Position numbers and translations under genes: made by a program. Under the pieces are notes generated by a model, which was not told the origin of the DNA, did not search any database, and worked only from the letters and a program-made list of their open reading frames with translations. DNA of 64,000 bases. Source: Ariolimax columbianus (Eukaryota > Mollusca > Gastropoda > Stylommatophora > Arionidae). The stretch is taken from assembly GCA_036924085.1 (NCBI GenBank), contig JAVGWX010000002.1:87377704-87441703 (forward strand). Reading direction: 5' to 3'. Below are positions 55,307 through 64,000 of this stretch, in pieces. Within the stretch, counting starts at the first letter, position 1. Every line of letters begins with the position of its first letter.

Positions 55307-58300
55307 TGCTGAACGCAGAAGAGATGCAGACCAGCGGACATTGCACACCTGCCCCACTGTGTCAACACCCCATGTGGCGGGGAATGCTAGGCGTACTATC
55401 CCTGCATAGAAGCCAAGAAAACAAAGGGAAAAAGAGATACCCCACTCACATGCAAATGCTACGTTTCTGGCAGGACGTGACGATCCTGGGGTACAGACAC
55501 ACTGGACTGCCTCTCTTCCGGGTAAACCAGTCCATCTCATATATCATATCATCATTGCACCCTATAGACACGAGTAGTGAAGACTCGAAAGTCTGGTAAG
55601 ACAACTTCCATAGGAGAGAAAACTCTGATCGTAAACAACTGCTGCCTTGCAGATAGGCTGGGGACAGCCAAAGGCTAAGGAGGGCATCCCCACAGAAACG
55701 CCTGTTGAAATCGGATGCACGGGGCCGCAAGCCTAACAAAACAGTGCAACGTAAATCGCAGTGTGATGGCAGCACAACCTATTCGAAAAACGTATGGCGC
55801 TCATCCTGAGGAGACCCGCCAGGCAGCGATAGCGCCGGGCCTCACGCCTCGAAGGGGCCCACCCTTGACTACTGGTGGTCACCCACCCATGTGTCGTGGA
55901 GTCAAGGCACATGGCTATGGGGTAACGTCTATTGGCCAAAACCTCAAGACCCTCAAAATACTACAGTGGAATGCGGAGGGAGTCATTAACAAAAAACTTT
56001 CCCTAACACACCACCTGCATGAAGGTAAGATTGACGGGGCATGTATCCAGGAAACGCACCTCAACAATAACCATAAATTCTCAATCAGAGGATACCAGAC
56101 CTTCCGTTTAGATAGAGAAGGCCACAAAGGAGGGGTCCTGATACTGACCAGAAACAGCATACCGAGTAGCGCGGTACCTGTCAATCACACCGGACAAGCA
56201 GAAATTGTAGGAGTTGACATAATGGCTCAAGAGACGAAACTCCGCATTTTCAATCTGTACGGACCACCAAACAGAGACCTATCGCTCTCGAGTATGGAGG
56301 TCAGAGACTCCAACTGCATAGTAGTTGGAGATTTCAACAGCCACTCGGAGAGATGGGGATACTCTGACACAGACAGTAGAGTTGACGAAGTGGAAGATTG
56401 GGAGATAGATGCAAATCTCTCCCTAATCAATAGGCCGGAGGATAGCCCTAGCTTCTATTCAAGAACATGGCATACCACCTCGACTCCAGATTTGGCCTTC
56501 TCCACACAGGACATACACTATAAAATTGACCGCCAGGTGCTGAACCAACTGGCAGGTAGCGACCACAGGCCGATCAGGCTAACCATTGACATGGAAGTAA
56601 GCCCACAGGAAACAAAACCGCTCCCACGTTGGAATTACAAACGAGCCGACTGGGACAGATTTGCAATCCTGACAGATGGGCTGTGTGAAACCATCAACAC
56701 ACGAAACACCAAAATGAAGCCCATGGTGGAGAGCCTAAGCAAGGCAATAATGCAAGCCGCCACTGAAACCATCCCAAGAGGAGCTAGGAAAAACTATAAG
56801 CCCTACTGGAATGATGAGTTACAGAAAGTGGAAGATGCAGTAACAAATGCTAGGAACATGGCAGAACGAGAAAAATCCATTGAGGCAAACATCGCCCTCA
56901 AAGCCGCCGCGGCGAAGTACAAACACACTCTCAAGCAAACAGCAAGAGAAAGTTGGAAAAATAAAACGGAAAGTCTGAACCTGGACAAAGACGGCAACAA
57001 GCTATGGAAGCTAGTCAGAGCCATGAACGACGAAACCCCGTCAAATAAACAAATTACTATCAAGCAGGGCGAGAACTTGATCACAGGTAAGAAAGCCGCA
57101 AACGCCTTTGTCGATCACTATGCCAGAGCAAACCACATCGAGGTCCCTGCAGATAAGCATACAGACATTAGCGAAGAGCTAAAGGGACACGAAAACATAA
57201 ATACGGCTCCTGAAGAGCACATGATGGCCAAACTAACAATGCGCGAAATGGAAGAGGCTATGAGTACACTAAAGAAAAGGAAATCTCCCGGAAAAGACGG
57301 GATAACAAACGAAATGCTGATGGGGCTGGGCCATACAGCGAAGAAGAAACTACTATCAGTCCTGAACCAAAGCTGGAAAAGGGGTATTGTACCCCAGGCA
57401 TGGAAAGATGCAATACTGGTACCATTACCAAAAACAGGGAAGGACAAAACAGATCCAAATGGATACAGGCCCATAAGCCTACTGAGCTGTGTTGGCAAGC
57501 TGATGGAACGGATGATAAACACCAGACTAATGTGGCATCTGGAAGAAAAACGAATACTAATTCCACAGCAAGCCGGCTTTAGACAGCACAGATCCACTGA
57601 GGACCAGGTCATCCTCATAGCCCAGGAGATAGAAGATGCCTACCAGGCACAGAAACACACAGTAGCTGTTTGGGTGGATCTGGAAAAGGCATTTGACAAA
57701 GTCTGGAAGGATGGACTTAGAGTCCAGCTAAGAAGAAGTGATGTCTGTGGGAAGATGTACAAGTGGATCAACCACTACCTCAAACAAAGAACGGCCAGAG
57801 TCCAAGTACAAGGGCAGATGAGCAAAAAGGTGACACTCGAGCAGGGAGTACCCCAAGGGGGAGTATTGTCACCCACACTCTTCCTGGTATATATAAACGA
57901 TATTACAGAGAATATACCAAGAAGAGTCCATAGCTCAATGTTTGCAGACGATCTGGCTATGTGGACCTCTGAAAAGAATCTCACCATAGCAAGAAATCGG
58001 ATGCAGACGGCCCTAACATCGCTGGAAGAATAGGCGAACTCATGGCTGGTCAAAATAAACGAGGAGAAAACCACGTGCACAATATTCTCGCTCTCATTAA
58101 AACCCCAAAGTACCAAATTAAGGCTAAATGGCAAAATCCTGCAGCCAAACGACAACCCAACCTATCTGGGAGTCACATTTGATCGGCGCATGACATGGAA
58201 AAGTCAGATTGAGAGAAACCGAATGAAAGCCAGAGAAAGAATGGCGATCATGAGGAAACTTGCTGGCACAAGCTGGGGTGCAGACGAAGGCATACTAAAG

Positions 58301-59650
58301 AAACTGTACACTGGAAGAGTGAGACCAGTTCTCGAGTATGGCATTGCGGCATGGACAACCGCAGCGAAGGCGAACTTCGATAAAGTTAACCAACTTCAAA
58401 ACCAAGCCATGAGAATTATAACAGGTGGCATGAAGTCAACGCCAATTGTAGAACTTGAAAAGATTACAAAACTGCAATCCATGACCGATAGAAGAGACTG
58501 CAGAGCCCAGCTGCAGTCAGAGAAACTCAGAAGACTGACGGACCATCCAATGTACCAGAGACTAAACAATTTGGGAAATGGGAAACTAAAGCGGAGAAAC
58601 TTTGCAGAAATAGCCAAAGCAAAGATGCATGAAGATCCCATAAACGCACTAACAACACCAAAACCCATCACTACTGTACGAAAACCTACTTGGAGGCAGG
58701 ATATATTTCCAGAGGTGGTAGAAAATATACCAGGTATTGCAAACAAAAACTGCCAGAGTGAAATAGAAAGGAGAGACACTACCCTAAGCTTCATAACGAA
58801 AAGCTACCCAAGCATGGACTGGACCCATGCATACACCGACGGTTCTGTAACAAACACTACACAGAACGGAGGGGCAGGAGCATTCCTGAACCTACCAAAT
58901 GGCAGAAAAATAACACTGTCATTCGCTACTGGTAAGTACACAAGCAATTTCAGAGCAGAGGCAGAGGCACTGAGGGCGGCAGTGGAAGAAATGGTAACAC
59001 ACAGTGAAAATGAGAGCCATATAGTCCTGCTGACAGATGCTCTCGAAGTAGTCACAGCGCTAAAAAGCCAGAAAAACACTGAGCTTAATGACTTAAGAGC
59101 AGCACTCTGCAAACTGTGCCAGCAGTCCGCACCAAAAAGGGTAGTGGTACAGTGGGTTCCGTCACACTGCAACATCCAAGGCAACGAGGAGGCAGACAGA
59201 CTGGCAAAAGAAGGTGCAAGGCTACCACAAACAGATACCAGTATGACGTACGAAGAGTCAAAACGGCTTATCAAAGCCAGATACATGTCCAAATGGGAAA
59301 CCGAACATACTGGTTACACCAAAAACGATGCCTATTACCAGTTGAACCGAAGAGAGCAGGTCGTTGTCTTCAGACTTCGCACTGGCCACAACAGACTGAG
59401 GTACCACCTATTCAACAAATTGAAGATAGGGTGTACCGACGAATGCCCGTGCGGTACTGGTAAAATGACCACTGAACATCTGCTGCAGAACTGCCCGACA
59501 TACGAGGATCAGAGAGAGCAGATGTGGCCATTGCCAGTGGAACTGCAAGACAAGCTCTATGGTAGTGGCGAGAGTCTCAGGATGACCGCCGCTTTTTTCG
59601 AGAAAATAATGGTTACTGTCTGACTGTGTACGCAGAAGAAGAAGAAGAAG
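55307..59650 (+). mobile_element. GAA-tailed I-type LINE, copy 5, inserted in the 18S pseudogene
   Basis: Almost complete element (4.3 kb) in antisense orientation to the 18S. Target duplication AGATCCTCGTTAA at 55294-55306 and 59649-59661; the first two bases may belong to the tail. 3' tail GAAGAAGAAGAAG (59637-59650). A leader of about 400 bp (55307-55714) precedes the main ORF and has a minus-one-frame Cys/His-rich stretch that may be the relic of an ORF1 end. The main frame is broken by a single stop. Confidence 0.95.
55715..59623 (+). pseudogene. LINE polyprotein (endonuclease, RT, RNase H) broken by one TAG
   Basis: One reading frame of 1302 codons with a single in-frame stop, TAG at 58031-58033, where copies 1 and 4 have TGG (W in E-E-W-A-N-S). 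Endonuclease about residues 78-290: WNAEG (85-89), QETHL (112-116), GDFNSHS (205-211), GSDHRPI (281-287). RT: SPGKDGITNEM (524-534), WVDLEKAFDKVW (653-664), GVPQGGVLSP (711-720), FADD (743-746). After the stop: thumb, RNase H (TDGSV near 59, five codons at about 58838; LLTDALEVV; GNEEADRLAKEG) and ECPCGTGKM...H...C. In RNase H, Ala of LTDALAVV is Glu here. The start is the first in-frame ATG; true start unknown. Confidence 0.92.
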
Positions 59651-60207
59651 ATCCTCGTTAAAGGGTTTAAAGTGTACTCATTCCAATTACGGGGCCTCGA
59701 AAGAGTCCCGTATTGTTATTTTTCGTCACTACCTCCCTGTGCCGGGAGTTGCGCCTGCTGTCTTCCTTGGATGTGGTAGCCGTTTCTCATGCACCCTCTC
59801 CGGAATCGAACCCTGATTCCCCGTTACCCGTTACAAACATGGTAGGCATGTCACGTATCATCGACATTTGATAGGGCAGACATTTGAAAGATGCGTCGCC
59901 GGCACATGAGGCCATGCGATCAGCACAAAGTTATCCAGAGTCACCAGTGGGGACGCCGCAACCCCGCGAGGGGAAACGACGATTGGTTTTGAACTAATAA
60001 AAGCGCTCTTTCCGCGAGGGTCGGAGCTTGGTAAGCATGAATTAGCTCTAGAATTGCCACAGTTATCCAAGTAGGATCGTGTCATCTAAGGAACTCCGAC
60101 TGATTTAATGAGCCATTCGCGGTTTCACCGTGAGACAATGTGAACTTAGACATGCATGGCTTAATCTTTGAGACAAGCATATGACTACTGGCAGGATCAA
60201 CCAGATA
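59649..60207 (-). pseudogene. 18S rRNA pseudogene, 5' part
   Basis: Minus strand starts near 60207 with CTGGTTGATCCTGCCAGTAG and runs through CATGCATGTCTAAGTTCACA, GAATGGCTCATTAAATCAGT, ATAACTGTGGCAATTCTAGA and GGGAATCAGGGTTCGATTCC to TTTAACGAGGATCT. Near 59745 about a dozen bases are missing from a normally invariant stretch between 'CAGCAGGCGC' and 'CTCCCGGCAC', so it is not a working gene. Confidence 0.94.
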
Positions 60208-60209
60208 TC

Positions 60210-60480
60210 TGTCGGAGACGTACGTACAGCAAATAATGCTGTGATTCAAATTGCAGTTGTTATTTCTACAAAAAGGTTCTGTATCATCAGTCGGTCAACC
60301 AAGTGGGTATAGACACTGTGATTCCCATAGTTACAAGCAAGTTGAGAAGACTCGCACAGCAATATAGCCAGGAGGACCCAGGTCCACCTCCTTCGGTGCG
60401 CTTCGGCGTAAGAAGGGCTAGTCTAACCTGATAACAAAGAAGCGTCGTTATGAGTTTACACAGCACGCGTAGCTTCAAAC
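60210..60480. other. Sequence upstream of the 18S 5' end, unassigned
   Basis: Might be rDNA external transcribed spacer carried along with the 18S, or ordinary intron. Nothing in it is diagnostic. Confidence 0.3.
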
Positions 60481-60775
60481 AGCAGCAACAACAGCGACAA
60501 AGACAACGATCACAACGACGTTGATGATAAGGGCAATAGAAACAACAACATCAACAAAGTTACCGATGTCACCGGCAATGATGACAAGGACAAAAAAAAT
60601 CAACAACAACAACAGCATCGAGAAAGTTAGCAATGTCAGCGACAATGGTGTCAATGACAATACAAACAACAACAACAACAGCGAGAAAGTTAGCGATAAT
60701 GGTGTCAAGGACAATAATAAAGACAGCACCAACAACAACAGCAAGAACAACATCACAAACCAAACAAGTATATGA
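60480..60775. repeat. AAC-rich low-complexity tract
   Basis: Interrupted (AAC)n/(CAA)n/(GATAAC)n with repeated GCGAGAAAGTTAGC(A/G)AT units near 60617 and 60683. Confidence 0.8.
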
Positions 60776-61079
60776 ATAGCGTGTGGTCGAGAGGTCCCTA
60801 GACTAACGAAGGGTGCACAGATTCAAACCACCGATAAGTCCCAGACTTTATTCGATCGGAAGTAAAAATAAAACCCTACACTGTACCTCGCATGGCGACC
60901 GTAAGAACAAGCAAGCTTTATTAGTCAGATGTATTACTATTAAACATTAATAAAACGTGTCAATGTCAGTATCTTAAATATGTTTACGAGGTGGTTACTT
61001 GTGTTAGTAATAAATGTGTTTCGAAATAGAATGCCTGCCATGATAGTCAAGTACAGACTTGTTCTTTTCTCTTATACAG

Positions 61080-61226
61080 ATACAAAGAAACTGTTCTCAT
61101 ACAACGCTGAGCGTTACTATGACAACGTGCTGACACAAGAATCAGGAGCGCCAGTCACATATGAGCAGCTCTGCGGCCCAGCCAATGAAAGCTGCCCTCA
61201 GCTGGAACGACCAGAAAATATTATTG
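61080..61226 (+). CDS. GH20 hexosaminidase exon 13
   Basis: Joins in phase 1 to exon 12 across a 12.5-kb intron and ends in phase 1 (donor GTACGA at 61227). Its last residues, CPQLERPENIIG, match the family sequence just before the final 'Q-x-x-x-W-x-E' strand, so at least one further exon is expected. I found no candidate for it between 61230 and 64000. Confidence 0.9.
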
Positions 61227-62385
61227 GTACGAATGTTCTGTTACCGTTATACTGAAATGGTTATTGTCAATACGTTAATTTAAGTGAAGATGTGCTGACC
61301 TCTACCACACTCCGGGTTGACTAATAGGTATTGGCCTGCAAAGCATTACGTGTGTGCACCGACGTCTTCTCGGAGTGCTCGTCAGAAGGGGGTGTTAGTT
61401 GGCTGGCTATAAGATATTTTTGATAGTCTTAACTTTTACACATGTGTATTGTTGGGGATGCGTGGTAGGTGGGGGGTGGGGGGGGGGGGGGTGTGGAAGA
61501 GTCTGCATGACAGATCGGGCTAGTGCACTTGCCTATCGCTGCACAAGAATCATTTTCAATCATCAGTTTCTTTCTACCTAGCTGTCAACGGGTGTATGAC
61601 TTATATGTACTTAATAGCTTCCCTGTCCTGGGAACAAGGTCACATATTATGTTTTGAAAATTCAGCCATGTTGGTCCCCCGCATTGCAGGTTTCCAGAAG
61701 GCTTGGGCAGATCATCAGATGGCCGTGTGCAACACGCCGTCACGTGTCTCCTCATCCCTGTATACACATCTCTTTAATTTCTTCCTGCATCATGAATTCG
61801 GAGTCTACTTAGTGACATCCATGTTGCATAAGGCAAGCTATGTCAATGCACAAGTTTCTCCTGCAGTTAGATCCAAAAGACCTTGCTCACTCCATCTTTC
61901 CGTGCCGTGTTTTCCAGGACTAGTCTGTATGATCGTCTTTGACTGCGAGAAATCTCCCCTATATTTCGGTCTTCTGCACTGCATCTGGTGTCCATTCCTA
62001 GAGTGCCTTTGTAGGTTTACCAGTTTTTCTCTTTCAAACTCTGATACTAAATCTCTTCGTGTCTCAAGGGGTATTAAGCAAATAATGTGAAATATTTTTG
62101 TCAGTTGGAGTAGGTTTTGACTTTCTAGTTTCCATATGTTTTTATTACGTCGAAAACATTTAGACTTTCCAATTTTTTAGTACACCAGTTGTCTTGTAAA
62201 TCCATGAAATTGCCACAAAGCAGTGATAGTGCTCCTTACCAGAGTGGTATATCTGTTAAGTTTCTACTACAAACGTGTTAATAACATTTACGTAAACAAA
62301 CTAAACAGACTTACCTCAGAAAAATCTGTTGCAACAACTTAACTTCCAGCATCCTCGATAATAGGATAAGTTCTAAATCCATATC
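61227..62385. other. Intron after exon 13; G-run and unknown sequence
   Basis: Contains a poly-G tract (61466-61495). An open frame at 61596-62090 has no recognised family. I find no further GH20 exon. Confidence 0.4.
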
Positions 62386-64000
62386 TTCTTCTTCTTCATC
62401 GTACGCAGTCAGACAGTAACCATTATTTTTTCGAAAAAAGCGGCGGTCATCCTGAGGCTGTCGACACTGCCATAGAGCTTGTCTTGCGGTTCCACTGGTG
62501 ATGGCCACATCTGCTCTCTATGATCCTCGTATGTCGGGCAGTTCTGCAGCAGATGTTCAGCGGTCATTTTACCAGTACCGCACGGGCATTCGTCGGTACC
62601 ACCTATCTTCAATTTGTTGAATAGGTGGTACCTCAGTCTATTGAGGCCAGTGCGAAGTCTGAACACAACGACCTGCTCTCTTCGGTTCAACTGGTAATAG
62701 GCATCGTTTTTGGAGTAGCCAGTATGTTCAGTTTCCCATTTGGTCATGTATCTGGCTTTAATAAGCGGTTTTGACTCTTCGTACGTCATACTAGTATCTG
62801 TTTGTGGTAGTCTTGCACCTTCTTTTGCCAGTCTGTCTGCCTCCTCGTTGCCTTGGATGTTGCAGTGTGATGGGACCCACTGTACCACTACCCTTTTTGG
62901 TGTGGACTGCTGGCATAGTTGACAGAGTACTGCTCTTAAATCATTAAGCTCAGTGTTTTTCTGGCTTTTTAGCGCTGTGACTACGGCCAGAGCATATGTA
63001 AGCAGGACTGTATGGCTTTCATTTTCTTTATGTGTCACCATTTCTTCCACTCCCGCCCTCAGTGCTTCTGCCTCCGCTCTGAAATTGCTTGTGTACTTAC
63101 CAGTAGCGAATGACAGTGTTATTTTTCTGCCATTTGGTAGGTTCAGGAATGCTCCTGCCCCTCCATTCTGTGTAGTGTTTGTTTCAGAACCGTCGGTGTA
63201 TGCATGGGTCCAGTCTATGCTTGGGTAGTTTTTCGATATAAAGCTGAGGGTAGTATCTCTTCTTTCTTTTTCAGTCTGGCAGTTTTTGTTTCCAATACCT
63301 GGTATATTTTCTACCACCTCTGGAAATATATCCTGCCTCCAGGTAATTTTTCGTAAAGTAGTGATGGGCTTTGGTGTTGTTAGTGCGTTTATGGGATCTT
63401 CGTGCATCTTTGCTTTGGCTATTTCTGCAAAGTTTCTACTCTTTAGTTTCCCATTTCCCAAATTGTTTAGTCTCTGGTGCATTGGATGGTCAGTTAGTCT
63501 TCGGAGTTTCTCTGACTGCAGCTGGGCTCTGCAGTCTCTTCTATCGGTCATGGATTGCATTTTTGTAATCTTTTCAAGTTCTACAATTGGCGTTGACTTC
63601 ATGTCTCCTATTATAACTCTCATGGCTTGGTTTTGAAGTTTGCTAACTTTATCGAAGTTCGCCTTTGCTGCTGTTGTCCATGCCGCAATGCCATACTCGA
63701 GAACTGGTCTCACTCTTCCAGTGTACAGTTTCTTTAGTATACTTTCGTCTGCTCCCCAACTTGTGCCAGCAAGTTTCCTCATGATTGCCATTCTTTCTCT
63801 GGCTCTCATTTAATTTCTCTCGATCTGACTTTTCCATGTCATGCGCCGATCAAATGTGACTCCCAGATAGTTTGGGTTGTCGTTTGGCTGCAGGAATTTG
63901 CCATTTAAACTTAATTTGGTGTTTTGGGGTTTGATTGAAAGCGAGAATATTGTACATGTGGTTTTCTCCTCGTTTATTTTGACCAGCCATGAGTTCGCCC
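62386..64000 (-). mobile_element. GAA-tailed I-type LINE, copy 6, cut by the window edge
   Basis: Minus-strand copy starting at its CTT tail (62386-62397) and reaching 64000 in the RT-thumb region. Its 5' continuation lies outside the window. Confidence 0.93.
62409..63809 (-). pseudogene. LINE thumb, RNase H and C-terminus, copy 6
   Basis: 466 open codons: GTSWGADESILKKLYTGRVR, TDGSETNTTQNGG (RNase H Asp), GNEEADRLAKEG and ECPCGTGKMTAEHLLQNC. In the DAL position it reads LLTYALAVV, so an RNase H catalytic Asp is Tyr. A TAA stop at about 63810-63812 separates it from the RT, where other copies have Arg (E-R-N-R-M). Dead copy. Confidence 0.88.

Larger units (their letters stand above)
2943..61226 (+). 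other. Chitobiase-type GH20 beta-N-acetylhexosaminidase gene, 13 exons, both ends missing
   Basis: Overall gene model. The exons are 2943-3295, 6024-6206, 8760-8928, 16956-17173, 20040-20162, 21231-21326, 22735-22947, 29340-29510, 30019-30177, 35834-35922, 38332-38434, 48486-48579 and 61080-61226, totalling 2118 nt or about 706 residues. All introns are GT/AG and every junction keeps frame. Domain order is CHB_HEX (about residues 1-180), GH20b (about 200-310), then the catalytic GH20 barrel from about 325. GH20 enzymes remove terminal N-acetylglucosamine or N-acetylgalactosamine from chitin oligomers and glycans, using a substrate-assisted mechanism with an Asp-Glu pair. That pair is present, so the sequence looks functional. 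The signal peptide, the end of the barrel and any C-terminal domain are not seen. Lysosomal or secreted location is inferred from the family only. Confidence 0.93.

Noticed and set aside
61596..62090. 164-codon open frame after exon 13 as the next GH20 exon
   Set aside because: No GH20 motif such as the expected Q-x-x-x-W-x-E strand, and no matching phase-1 acceptor; left unassigned.

Overview
The window looks like animal nuclear DNA. It is AT-rich, with small exons bounded by GT/AG splice sites, introns of up to 12.5 kb, many decayed non-LTR retrotransposons, tRNA-derived SINEs and tandem repeats. The host gene type, the retrotransposon mix and an 18S rRNA fragment suggest a lophotrochozoan, most likely a mollusc. 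This is inference; the species cannot be named from what I can see.

One host gene runs along the + strand through almost the whole window. It encodes a chitobiase-type GH20 beta-N-acetylhexosaminidase. Thirteen exons between 2943 and 61226 join with compatible reading phase at every junction and give about 706 residues: CHB_HEX-type N-terminal domain, GH20b domain, and most of the catalytic barrel with the Asp-Glu pair (codons at 30076-30081). The first exon(s) and the last exon(s) lie outside the window or are not recognisable.

Nearly everything else is intron filled with repeats. 1-2240: decayed I-type LINE. 2250-4480: 19-bp and 133-bp tandem repeats. 4810-8600: SINEs and LINE remnants. 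9250-10560: microsatellite, a complete SINE and an RTE-type LINE end. 10672-15106: two 41-bp minisatellite arrays, apparently grown from LINE coding sequence, with a LINE between them. 15330-20000: LINE pieces and paired dispersed repeats. 20170-21220: repeats packed around two exons. 22240-28770: nested CR1-like and RTE-like LINEs. 30820-33506: GAA-tailed LINE with a 15-bp target duplication. 33940-38050: more LINE debris. 38770-44713: inverted repeat with ~2.4-kb arms made of an L1/Tx1-like LINE. 45372-47689: a second RNase-H LINE inserted into a SINE-like repeat. 48063-48222: a 130-bp LINE stub. 49278-53644 and 55307-59650: two long, head-to-head copies of the GAA-tailed LINE, the second inserted into an 18S rRNA pseudogene. 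62386-64000: another copy, cut by the window edge.

No bacterial-type operon, CRISPR array or viral genome is present. I found no convincing new enzymatic system. The most notable signals are structural: a LINE inside an intronic 18S pseudogene, a minisatellite born from reverse-transcriptase coding sequence, SINEs that share their 3' end with LINEs in the same window, and inverted repeats large or well placed enough to affect splicing or produce double-stranded RNA.
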